Of a DNA stretch of 64,000 bases, positions 24,772 through 35,500 are shown piece by piece. The notes under the pieces were generated by a model. That model saw nothing but the letters and a program-made list of their open reading frames with translations, did no database searches and was not told where the DNA came from. Location of the stretch: positions 248,001 to 312,000 of the forward strand of contig CM067530.1 of the NCBI GenBank assembly GCA_034509925.1, written 5' to 3'. The stretch comes from Hirudinaria manillensis. Its lineage: Eukaryota; Annelida; Clitellata; Hirudinida; Hirudinidae. Position numbers and translations under genes: made by a program. Within the stretch, counting starts at the first letter, position 1, and every line of letters begins with the position of its first letter.

Positions 24772-26105
24772 TTATTCATTTTTTGACTTATTTTGAATTG
24801 ACTTTGAAGTTTCGTCTATTTTCGGTTTCTCTTTGACGATGGCCTTTTTGATTTTATCGAACAAACCGCCGAAGAGAATGGCACAAGCCAGGTTTTCCAC
24901 TGGCGAGAATGGGTTGTCAATATGGGCAGTGATGTACATGATACGCACTACTATAAATAGAACCACTACGAATAGGTAAACCCAGGTATGGGGCAAATCC
25001 AGGTGGCCATCGTGATGAAGAATAAATATTACAGAAGCTAACAAGCAGACTTTTGTTGCGCTGTTTAAAAAAATATAGGGTATCAAACTTTCAATAATAT
25101 CTAAAGCTATATGAAAAGTTTTTAACTCACCCTGTAGGATGAAGAAGTTCGTGGTGGTTTGGAGTCCAAGTTCCCCTGACAAGTCTTTCAAGAAGCCTCA
25201 TGTAATAATACCCAGCACCTTAATTATCACTGGTGATTTAAACTCGATGATGCAAGTGGCATTTTACAGCCAATACTCTTTATATATTTGCAGTAGAATT
25301 GTATTGGTTGTGTAATTAAATACTTATAACATAATTTTGCAATAATAAAAATGGCAAAAATAATAATTTAAATGCCATAAAAGTACTTAAATACTAACCC
25401 TTGAGTACTCCAACGATGCAGATAATAACGAAAGATTGCTGATAAAGAGTTGAAGCGTAATGGACTCCATGGTGAACCTTATTAGCCCGTTGCACCTCCT
25501 TTAATACACTCAAAACTAAATGCACTGGGAAGGATTTGACCAACTTGTAAACAATATCAAATGGACAATAGTTTATAAGGTACCTGTAAATGCGCATGAA
25601 TATTTTGATTAAAATATGACCTGTACACAGGTGTAACTCCAGGTTTACCAAACGATTGTGGCAGTTAATAAATCTCTGTGATTTCCGAAGGGAGCAATAG
25701 GAGATTCTCCTAAGAGGAAATTGGTAAGAATGACGCTTGCGAAACAAAGCATCATGCTGGAGAACCAACTAGATAAAGGATGTTTCCGTGAAAATGAAAG
25801 CGGTTCACTACTCGGTCCTATGAAGGTCATTTTAAAATCTTACAATAAACCAATACTATATGTACCAATACTAGCTTTAGCATATAGGCTAATAAAATAT
25901 TCACACAAAAATTGAATTATTTCATGAAATGATTTATTCATGCACAATCATTGCAAATTATAATTAATTTTAGAAACCCACCTGAAATGGCATAATCATC
26001 CCTGACCATGCAGCACATCAGAATGTAGTTGGATACGTCGAAATACGGGAACATTTTTGTCCGCACCACTAATGTAGCCAATTCGTTCAACTTCGGAAGA
26101 TGCAT
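24772..26105 (-). CDS. TMEM38: TRIC trimeric intracellular cation channel
   Basis: Endoplasmic-reticulum monovalent cation channel that supplies counter-ion current for Ca2+ release. Five exons: 26105-25982, 25817-25649, 25583-25399, 25218-25131, 25060-24772. In phase, 284 residues (human TMEM38A/B about 290-300). Family marks in order: FPYFDVSNYILM (helix 1), KHPLSSWFSSMMLCFAS with ILTNFLLGE, INYCPFDIVYKL, the pore-lining KEVQRANKV motif, GTWTPNHHELLHPTG, and a Lys-rich cytosolic tail ending in KNE. Invertebrates usually have one TRIC gene, so A or B cannot be assigned. An earlier in-frame-looking ATG at 26220 lies in another frame and is taken as leader. The gene is head to head with GDI, 766 bp apart. 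Confidence 0.93.
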
Positions 26106-26871
26106 TTTTAAAACTTGATATAAAATATAACAATTTCAAATGAAAAGAAGATACGATCGAGGCTGAAACCGGTTCACAGGAGCCAAATTGGTGAGCAACG
26201 CAGCTCAATTTCTGTTGCATCGAGCACCGCCGCTCAACTGCAAGTTGAAAGGCTCGATTTTATATGCTCTTCTTCGCGCTTTGTTGTTTTGCTTCTGAAA
26301 TTTCGGGAGATCCCAGCTACGAAAAGTGTTACGACCACACTTAGTAATGAACAATAAGCGTCTTTTTTGTTAGTTTAAAGTATAAATGACTTAAAGCTTT
26401 GTCAACAGTAAACTGTATTTAGCATAGCTTCGTTCATATTTTAAAATTTTAATAATATTAATTTATTTTCTTATTATTGGCTTATTTTGTTAGTTATTAT
26501 TAGCTCATTTTATTAGTTATTATTGACTTATTTAATACAAAAAGACAAGCTACCACAGTAGTTATTTATAACAAAGATCGACAAAGATTGATCATAACTA
26601 CATACATTCTATGGACAATGTTTCTATTCCATAATGTTAAACATTTTAATTTGCTCGGAAAATATCCATAAAATGATGCTTGGCTATACAAATTAAACAT
26701 AATTTAATGTAAAACATAATTTACATTGCAAGATATCTAATATCAAACACAAATATCATAAATAATAACTTGTCAACTAAATTTTAGGGCCGACGGTGTA
26801 CAGTCTTTGGATACGCCGATTCTTCTGTTGGTTTTGGTGCTCTTGTGTTGTTGCTGCCGAAAATTTCCGAG
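26106..26871. promoter_or_regulatory. Shared divergent promoter region, TMEM38 / GDI
   Basis: The only DNA between two divergent start codons, so it must hold both promoters and leaders. A GC-richer patch at 26150-26340 next to TMEM38 and another at 26785-26870 next to GDI are the likely transcription-start zones. The middle is AT-rich. No TATA box can be assigned with confidence. Confidence 0.5.
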
Positions 26872-29241
26872 ATGGACGAGACTTATGATGTCATCGTTTT
26901 GGGAACTGGATTAAAGGTTTTGATCATTATTTCCTAGCATAAACGCTTATTTAATGCTACATTCAGATCTAGCTGAGTTCGGGAGGCGTAACTTAAGGTA
27001 TCGCAAAACTAGTACCTTTACTCATGTGATCCTTGCCGTGATTAATAATTTGAAAAACAAGCTTGATTTTTTTTTGCACGGGGCTGCAAAATTATTTCCA
27101 AAAAATTGCATGGGATCACAAAAAATAATAAATGTTAACTTTATTATCTTAGTATCCAAAGTAATTAACGACATGATTATCGAAATTTATTTAAATGTCC
27201 ATTATTGGCCATTAACTGACTTGAAATCAAATTATTTTAAAAAAATGGTAGATTGTTTGCTCATGAAAGTATTCGCATTTTAGGAATGCATCCTCAGTGG
27301 CATGATGTCTGTCAGTGGAAAAAAAGTGCTCCATATGGACAGAAATAAGTATTATGGTGGAGAAACAGCATCTCTGACTCCTATTGAGGATGTAAGAGTC
27401 GAATGAATTAATGCACATCATTAAAATTACCTTCACAACAATCCTTTCTCATGTAGCTTTATGCTCACTTCAACATAAAGAAAGATGTACCCAAAGAATA
27501 TGGCAGAGGCAGAGATTGGAACATTGACTTGATCCCAAAGTTTTTGATGGCAAATGGTATGTTTATTTGTGGAGATCTCTATGGTCTTCGTGTAATTTTA
27601 AACTTATTCATGCAGGTCGCCTGGTGAAACTGTTGATCCACACAGGAGTGACTCGCTATCTTGAATTCAAGTCGGTTGAGGGCAGTTACGTCTACAAGGG
27701 TGGAAAGATATACAAAGTTCCTGCTAGCGAGACTGAAGCTCTGGGATCAAGTTTGTGGCAATTGTTTCAACTTCAACGTTTTACTGGTTTTGATGTTTCT
27801 ATGCCCTCCTAGGCTTGATGGGCTTGTTTGAAAAGAGGAGATTCCGATCGTTCCTCCAATGCGTCGATGGCTATCGCGAGAACGATCCGAAGACGTGGAA
27901 AGACTTTGATGCTTCCAAGCACAGCATGAAGGCAATGTATGAGAAGTTTGGTCTCGATGAAAATACTGCAGATTTTACAGGACATGCTTTGGCACTTCAT
28001 CTTAACGATGAGTAAGTTTTGACGACTTATATTTTAAACTTTTTTGCAACTAAATATTATAATAAACATTTGAGTTTATTTGTCTCAATGTATATTACTA
28101 TTTAAGTGGCTTTCATTATGTGTTCTCAGCTACTTGAAGAAACCAGCATTGGATACAGTTCATCGCATACAATTGTATAGCGAGTCCCTTGCAAGGTATG
28201 GAAAGTCACCTTACCTCTACCCTCTCTACGGTCTTGGAGAGTTACCTCAGGGATTTGCAAGGTATGCACACACATATATATTTTCAAAAATGCCCAGTTT
28301 GTAAGTGCTAACAATATTCCTTTTGACAACAGACTGAGTGCAATTTATGGAGGAACTTATATGCTGGATAAGCCCATTGATGAGATAGTCATGGAGAATG
28401 GAAAAGTTGTGGGTGTGAGATCGGGAGATGAAGTGGCAAAGTGTAGCATGGTCATCTGCGATCCGTCGTATGCAACCGATTTGTGCAAGAAGTTTGGAAA
28501 GGTTTGTTTGCCAGAAGCAACAATTGTTGTTTCAGGTTTTCCTAACTTGTGAAAAACCTGTTTTGAATTTGGTCAGGTGGTGCGTGCCATTTGCATCTTG
28601 GATCACCCAATTCCCAACACCTCTGAGGCAGCGTCGTGTCAAATCATCATTCCTCAGAAGCAAGTGAACAGGAACTTTGGTTAGTGCTTTGTGTATTTTT
28701 CATATTGTTCATATTATTGTCTATTTTGTCTTTAATTCTTAAAGATATTTATGTGTCCTGTGTGAGTTCCACTCACATGGTGGCTGGAAAGGGATTCTAC
28801 CTTGCAATCGTATCGACAACTGTCGAGACGAATAACCCAGAACAAGAGTTACAACCTGGTCTCAATCTACTTGGACCCATCAGAGAGAAGTAAAGATTTT
28901 GCATGGTTGTTGCAACAACAGTTGCTGATCAATTTGTTCTTGACAGGTTTGTAACGGTTGCTGACCAAATGGAGCCCATCAATGATGGCTGCAACAATCA
29001 GGTAACACGTGCTGAAATGAATTACTTGATTTTCAATATTTTTGACATAATTTGTTTTTTTTGTTACTCTTGATTTATCTCTATTTGTTGTTAATTGTTG
29101 CAGATATTCATTTCTAAAACTTATGATGCTACAAGCCACTTTGAGACCACCTGTATCGACGTGCTGGATATTTTCAAGAGAGCGACTGGATCTGACTTTG
29201 ATTTCAGCAAAGTGCAGCACAACTTGGAGGACAATGAATAA
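26872..29241 (+). CDS. GDI: Rab GDP-dissociation inhibitor
   Basis: Extracts prenylated GDP-bound Rab GTPases from membranes and keeps them soluble for recycling. Eleven exons: 26872-26916, 27284-27391, 27457-27556, 27616-27750, 27813-28011, 28130-28261, 28333-28501, 28577-28679, 28745-28889, 28947-29001, 29104-29241. In phase, 442 residues (human 447). Landmarks: [17 protein letters not shown] (FAD-like fold), [33 protein letters not shown] (Rab-binding platform), [45 protein letters not shown] and [15 protein letters not shown]. The short C-terminus separates it from Rab escort protein. The ATG at 26872 gives the family start directly. Confidence 0.97.
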
Positions 29242-29954
29242 GCCTGCACCATGACCCAGCTTGCATGGATTCCAGTTTTGACTATAGATTTGTAGATGTG
29301 GGACTTTAATTATGTTTGTTTCTTGTGTACTTGTGAGCATGGCTGAATTCAGTGGAATGGCTTCATTGTTCGGGAGCTCATCTTGTGGGATTCAATACCT
29401 GAGCTATTTCAATTACATTATAAATTAAATTTGTGATTTGTGCTGGATGGAGGTCCACAAATCATTTTGTTGTCTTCTTGTTGCTTTAATATTCATACAT
29501 TCGAGTCTAATTATTTTAATTTTATTAATGCTTAATTAATTGGAATTGTCACCAGGTATTCTAGGGTTAGAAGATTTCAAATAAATCATGAATTCTTTTG
29601 CACAAGTGTTGCAATTGAATCAACTTTTAGTGCTTTTGGAGAGCTTTGGTGGTGACGTTGGAGTCTGAGTTCCTACGACGAGGCCTCAAATGTGTTTACG
29701 CACGTGTTCGCGAGCTAAGGAGCCGCTTGCAATTAATTGGAGTGCCTGATATTTCCAGTCATCACATTTATAAACTTGTTAGAAATTGACGTGAATTTTT
29801 CACAAAAACTCAACCAAAATCATTTTAGTGATATTTTTAATTTTTATTCAAATTCATGGCAAGGAAGGACAGCTGGACAGAAAACTAAATATATCGTTAT
29901 GTATTTGTAATGTCATAATCTGCTTATATAAGCAACAAAGTAATTCAAAGATGT
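29242..29954. other. Intergenic, no feature recognised
   Basis: AT-rich spacer after GDI, with several poly(A)-signal-like sequences. Positions 29640-29760 are GC-richer, but no open frame, repeat or RNA gene was recognised. Confidence 0.5.
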
Positions 29955-30488
29955 TTAATTCTCTTGTTTACGTATAATACTGAATCTTTTCTCGCAAGTA
30001 CATCTAAGGTTCTTAATGATGTTGTTGAGCTTTATTATGCGTTCTGAGAATTTTACGCATATCGCTGAATGTAGAACATAGAGTGATTTCATTTTTTCAA
30101 TAGTTTTCTTGCATTCGACAATTTCTTCGTTGATCTTTTGCAAGTCATCGGCCAAACAGCAATTCCTGGTTTTGAGGAGGTTGACTAAGTTTTCGAGGAA
30201 CTCTTCTTCTAGTTGTTCTCTGGATGATTCCAGCGGAAATATCAATCTGTTCTTTTTAGATATGAGCGCTGCCAGCTCGTTATTTATTTTGGAGCCTTTT
30301 CGCCCTTGTCGATTATTTTCTTCTGAAAAAAATTGATGAATTTTAGAATTAAATCTGGATGTAGAATAATTAAAAGTATTTAATTGTGAAATGGCAGGTT
30401 GCTCTGAATGAAGACATTTGATAGGAGGTTTAAATGTTTCAGAAGATGAGGATAGCAAGCATGAAGCAAGCGTTAAGTTGATCGACAA
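29955..30488 (-). CDS. Coiled-coil protein, 3' exon(s), unrecognised
   Basis: Minus-strand open frame of about 177 codons without an in-frame ATG near its 5' end, so the start must lie in an exon above 30488. An internal acceptor (tttttttcag at about 30322) suggests the coding exon may begin at EENNRQGRKG, with the part above it an intron or a separate exon. The last 110 residues form a clear coiled coil: INNELAALISKKN, LEEEFLENLVNLLK, LQKINEEIVECKKTIEKM, then a Cys-containing basic end. Size and style recall small kinetochore, BLOC or HAUS subunits, but I recognise no family. The opposite-strand frame at 30109-30336 is a shadow. Confidence 0.45.
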   Translation of the reverse strand: MSINLTLASCLLSSSSETFKPPIKCLHSEQPAISQLNTFNYSTSRFNSKIHQFFSEENNRQGRKGSKINNELAALISKKNRLIFPLESSREQLEEEFLENLVNLLKTRNCCLADDLQKINEEIVECKKTIEKMKSLYVLHSAICVKFSERIIKLNNIIKNLRCTCEKRFSIIRKQEN

Positions 30489-30868
30489 AGACTTTAAACA
30501 GATTTAACAATAAACTTTGAACGAGATCTAACCTTCTCAATAAAAAAAAGGAAAAACCCCGTACAACCCCGTTTAGATAGCAACTATAACAAATGTAGCA
30601 CAACTATATGTAACACTTTTCGGATAAAGCCATATTAAAATATTATACACTCAGTCCAATAATGATAAGAATTTCAAATTTTTTGTAAATTTCGCGAAAG
30701 ATGAAATATATTCAAATTTGGATATTACATGACTCTATCACAAACAACAAAACATCTTGTAAAATTTGAGCTTTATATGAATATCAAAACTTACTTTTAC
30801 GAAAATGTGATTTTAGACCACCCAATAATGATACGAAGTTTTGGATATAAATATGCTATAAAATTTAT

Positions 30869-31120
30869 TTGCAAGTTTCAGTCTTGACCATCTTCGTTAT
30901 GAACAAGACTATAAACATCGTCATCATTTGCAAGTTTTTTATGAACGATAACAAGAACACGGCCAAACGGCTTCTCGACCCGGAAGTGCAGGAAATGGCA
31001 TCTTTAGACCCACCAGTCACGTTCAAGGAGGTCACGTTCGAAAAAGTCATGGAGATCCGATTTGACAAAGAAGCCATGGGGGCACTATTCGACGAGGCCT
31101 TAAGGGCCATGGCCGCCTAA
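30869..31120 (+). CDS. Orphan ORF in a GC-rich patch, 83 codons, doubtful
   Basis: The 5' third is AT-rich. From about 30950 the DNA becomes GC-rich (about 55%) until 31240, unlike its surroundings. The frame there reads KRLLDPEVQEMASLDPP, FKEVTFEKVMEIRF and ends in EALRAMAA. It is continuous and non-repetitive, as expected of coding DNA. A second open stretch follows in the next frame after two stops (LDFLTARGVTTGDQTEEV). It could be a fragment of a mobile element, a virus-derived piece or a foreign insert. No family recognised; no splice sites placed. Confidence 0.25.
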   Translation: MQVSVLTIFVMNKTINIVIICKFFMNDNKNTAKRLLDPEVQEMASLDPPVTFKEVTFEKVMEIRFDKEAMGALFDEALRAMAA

Positions 31121-32243
31121 ACCAGCTAGGCCTTGGACTTCTTGACCGCTAGAGGAGTGACCACAGGAGACCAAACCGAGGAGGTCGAAGGTCGCGATAA
31201 GGCACCGCAAAACTAAGGTTCCTCTCTAACATAGGACATGGAAACTAGTGTAAAGAGGGGTTGGTCACAATCCACCCTTTTGTCTTAAACATACGAAGAA
31301 ATAAGTAACAGAAGAGTCTCACGACTGCTACGCGTGCAATTACCTCGTAAATTAAGTGTAAAAAAAACAAAACAAAACCGCGGATCTGTTTATCATTTTG
31401 TCCTGTTTGCAAAACATGCTAATAATAGACATTTGTAGTGCACAAATTTATTAATTTAAGAATTTATTGCTACATACGAGCATAATTCACTTAACAGACA
31501 TATGTCAAGAGCACATTTTGCTCAATAAAATTAGCCTTGTTCTGGTCAACTGGCTCCCGTATTGTACCGACCCCAATCCGGTACATTTCACTTCTTTAGT
31601 GCCACAACGCAAAGGAAATGTTTATAAAAACTTAACTAAATTAAGAACTTTTCAATCAAATTATTGGGCTACTTAGGCCAACCTTTCATTTCAAACATTT
31701 AATATCCAACATGTTACGAGACACATACAAAGAAAAACAAAAGTTGACATCATTTCATAAAATCCAAATCTGAAATTTCAATGATGTTCTTCGAGCAATT
31801 ATTTAATTCCAGGCAATTCGGAGATTTGAAAGTTATAACAAAAACGAATAATTTATTACGTATTTTTTTAAATAGATATTCTAATAATCTCTGGAAAAGG
31901 GATAATGAGACGTTTTAGTTTTGATACTCTGGTCTTGTGTTGTTTGATTAACTTGAATAATTTGACCTGCATAAACTGGAAGACGTAGTTTTGATGCTAC
32001 TGGCATAAAAATAATAATTGCAAAGTTGACAGAGCAGGTAGAAGTTACTTGTGATGATTCTCGGGAAAATTTTTGAGGGCAGGAAAGGACAAACGAATGT
32101 TTGAGAAGCAAAGGAAAAACGTTATTCAGGTTTCGGGGGCCCAGTATATTTTGATGGTTACTTGCTCAAGATGTCTTGCTTGCGTTGTTGCTTCACAGCA
32201 ACCTTCCCAAAATTGTTCTGCTCTAGGGTTAGGAAAGTTAGAT

Positions 32244-32272
32244 CAGAGGTTACCAATCGGAGGTCCCCGACA
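32244..32272. repeat. Possible hAT-type transposon end
   Basis: The sequence cagaggttaccaatcggagg and the following tccccga resemble the CAGNGGT...CAA...GG.CC start of hAT-superfamily terminal inverted repeats. No partner repeat or 8-bp target duplication was found, so this may be coincidence. Confidence 0.25.
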
Positions 32273-32585
32273 ATTTTTAATAACCTTAAAAAAATTAACT
32301 GTTTATTTATAGAGCAAAACCTCATTTCACATTCCTTGCAGTCAGAACTAATCTAATACGATCATGCATAAACGCATACTCAGTGAGGGACAGTAACTTG
32401 TAAACTCGTTAATTGTTACCGTTTTAGTGACGAGCATCTGTAAAGTGTCGCACACAATGACTAAAGAAAATGTATATGTTGAAGTAACTATAATTTTGAA
32501 TTAATAACAAAGGATATGATATCACAAAGATATCAAGCAACATTTTTTTTTACATTCATGACATCAAGAATTTTTCAATCAAAGG

Positions 32586-35500
32586 GTTAGTGTTAGGGTT
32601 AGGTTCAGTGTTAGGGTTAGGGTTAAAGTTAGGGTTAGTGTCAGGGTTATTATTAGTGTTAGGGTTAGGATTAGGATTATGGGTTTTAACCATCGCTAAA
32701 TTTTCACCATTTTTCACCAGGTACTTTTCTGTATACATTACTACGAAGTATGATCCTTGCTTTAGGGTTAGGGTTAAAGTTAGGGTTAATGTCAGGGTTA
32801 GAGTTAGTGTTAGGGTAAGGGTTAAAGTTAGGGTTAGTTTCAGGGTTATTAGTGTTAGGATTAGGGTTTGGATTAGGTTAGGGTTAGGGTTAAAGTTAGG
32901 GTTAGTGTCAGGGTTACAGTTGGTGTTAGGGTTAGGTTCAGTGTTAGGGTTAGGGTCAGGATTAGGGTTAAGGTTAGGGTTAGGGTTAGATTTAGGGGTT
33001 TTAACCATCAGTAAATTTTTACCATTTTTCACCATCGCCATTTTTCCACCATTTTTCACCAATTTCCACCATCACCATTTTTTCACCAATTTCCACGGGG
33101 TTAGGGTTAGGGTTAAAGTTAGGGTTATGGTTTTAACCATCAGTAAATATACACCATTTTTCACCATCACCATATTTTCACCATTTTTCAGGGTTAGGGT
33201 TAGGGTTAAGGTTAGGGTTACGGGTCAGGGTTAGGGATAGTGTTAGGGTTAGGTTCAGTGTTAGGGTTAGGGTTAAAGTTAGGGTTATGGTTAGGTTTAG
33301 GGTTAGGGTTAGATTTAGGGGTTTTAACCATCAGTAAATTTTCACCATTTTTCACCATCACCATTTTTTCACCATATTTTCACCATTTTTCACCCTCACC
33401 ATATTTTCACCATTTTCGAACATTTCTCACCATTACCATTTTTTCACCAATTTCCACGGGGTTAGGGTTAGTGTTACGGTTACGTTCAGTGTGAGGGTTA
33501 GGGTTAGGTTCAATGTTAGTGTTAGTGTTAGGGTAAGGGTTAGGGTTAAAGTTAGGGTTAAGGTTAGGTTCAGTGTTAGTGTTAGTGTTAGGGTAAGGGT
33601 TAGGGTTAATGTTAGGGTTAAGGTTAGGTTCAGTGTTAGGGTTAGTGTTAGGGTTAAAGTTAGGGTTATGGTTAGGTTTAGGGTTAGGGTTAGGGTTAGG
33701 GTTAGGGTTAGGGTTAAAGTTAGGGTAATGGTTAGGTTTAGGGTTAGGGTTAGATTTAGATTTAGGGGTTTTAACCATCAGTAAATTTTCACCATTTTTC
33801 ACCATCACCATTTTTTCACCATTTTTCACCATCACCATATTTTCACCATTTTTCACCATCACCATTTTTTCACCATTTTTCACCATCACCATGTTTTCAC
33901 CATTTTTCACCATCACCATTTTTTCACCATTTTTCACCAATTTCCACCATCAACATTTTTTCACCATTTTTCACCATCACCATGTTTTCACCATTTTTCA
34001 CCATCAATATTTTTTCACCATTTTTCACCATCACCATATTTTCACCATTTTTCACCCTCACCATTTTTTCACCATATTTTCACCATTTTTCACCATCACC
34101 ATTTTTTCACCATTTTCACCATCACCATATTTTCACCATTTTTTCACCATTTTCGAACATTTCTCACCATCACCATTTTTTCACCAATTTCCACGGGGTT
34201 AGGGTTAGTGTTACGGTTACGTTCAGTGTGAGGGTTAGGGTTAGGTTCAATATTAGTGTTAGTGTTAGGGTTAGGGTTAAAGTTAGGGTTAAGGTTAGGT
34301 TCAGTGTTAGGGTTAGTGTTAGGGTTAGGGTTAGGGTTTGGGTTAGGTTTAGCTTCATGGTTATGGTTAGCGTTAGGGTTAGGGTTAAAGTTAGGGTAAT
34401 GGTTAGGTTTAGGGTTAGGGTTAGATTTAGATTTAGGGGTTTTAACCATCAGTAATTTTTCACCAATTTCCACCATCACCATTTTTTCACAATTTTTCAC
34501 CATAACCATTTTTCACCATTTTTCACCATCAACATTTTTTCACCATTTTTCACCATCACCATTTTTTCACCATATTTTCACCATTTTTCACCATCACCAT
34601 TTTTCACCATTTTTCACCCTCACCATTTTTTCACCATTTTTCACCATCAACATTTTTTCACCATTTTTCACCCTCACCATTTTTTCACAATTTTCCACCA
34701 ATTTCTACCGTCACCATTTTTTTCACCATTTTTCACCATCACCATTTTTTCACCATATTTTCACCATTTTTCACCATCACCATTTTTTCACCATTTTTCA
34801 CCAATTTCCACCATCACCATTTTTTCACCATTTTTCACCCTCACCATTTTTTCACCATTTTTCACCAATTTCTACCATCACCATTTTTTTCACCATTTTT
34901 CACCATCACCATTTTTTCACCATTTTTCACCAATTTCTACCATCACCATTTTTTTCACCATTTTTCACCATCACCATTTTTTCACCATATTTTCACCATT
35001 TTTCACCATCACCATTTTTTCACCATTTTCACCATCACCATATTTTCACCATTTTTTCACCATTTTCGAACATTTCTCACCATCACCATTTTTTCACCAA
35101 TTTCCACGGGGTTAGGGTTAGTGTTACGGTTACGTTCAGTGTGAGGGTTAGGGTTAGGTTCAATATTAGTGTTAGTGTTAGGGTTAGGGTTAAAGTTAGG
35201 GTTAAGGTTAGGTTCAGTGTTAGGGTTAGTGTTAGGGTTAGGGTTAGGGTTTGGGTTAGGTTTAGCTTCATGGTTATGGTTAGCGTTAGGGTTAGGGTTA
35301 AAGTTAGGGTAATGGTTAGGTTTAGGGTTAGGGTTAGATTTAGATTTAGGGGTTTTAACCATCAGTAATTTTTCACCAATTTCCACCATCACCATTTTTT
35401 CACAATTTTTCACCATAACCATTTTTCACCATTTTTCACCATCAACATTTTTTCACCATTTTTCACCATCACCATTTTTTCACCATATTTTCACCATTTT

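Larger units (their letters stand above)
30489..32585. other. Intergenic; orphan GC-rich ORF and possible transposon end
   Basis: Mostly AT-rich. Contains a GC-rich orphan reading frame at 30869-31120 and a hAT-like end at 32244-32272 (both listed separately). The rest shows no supportable gene. Confidence 0.45.
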
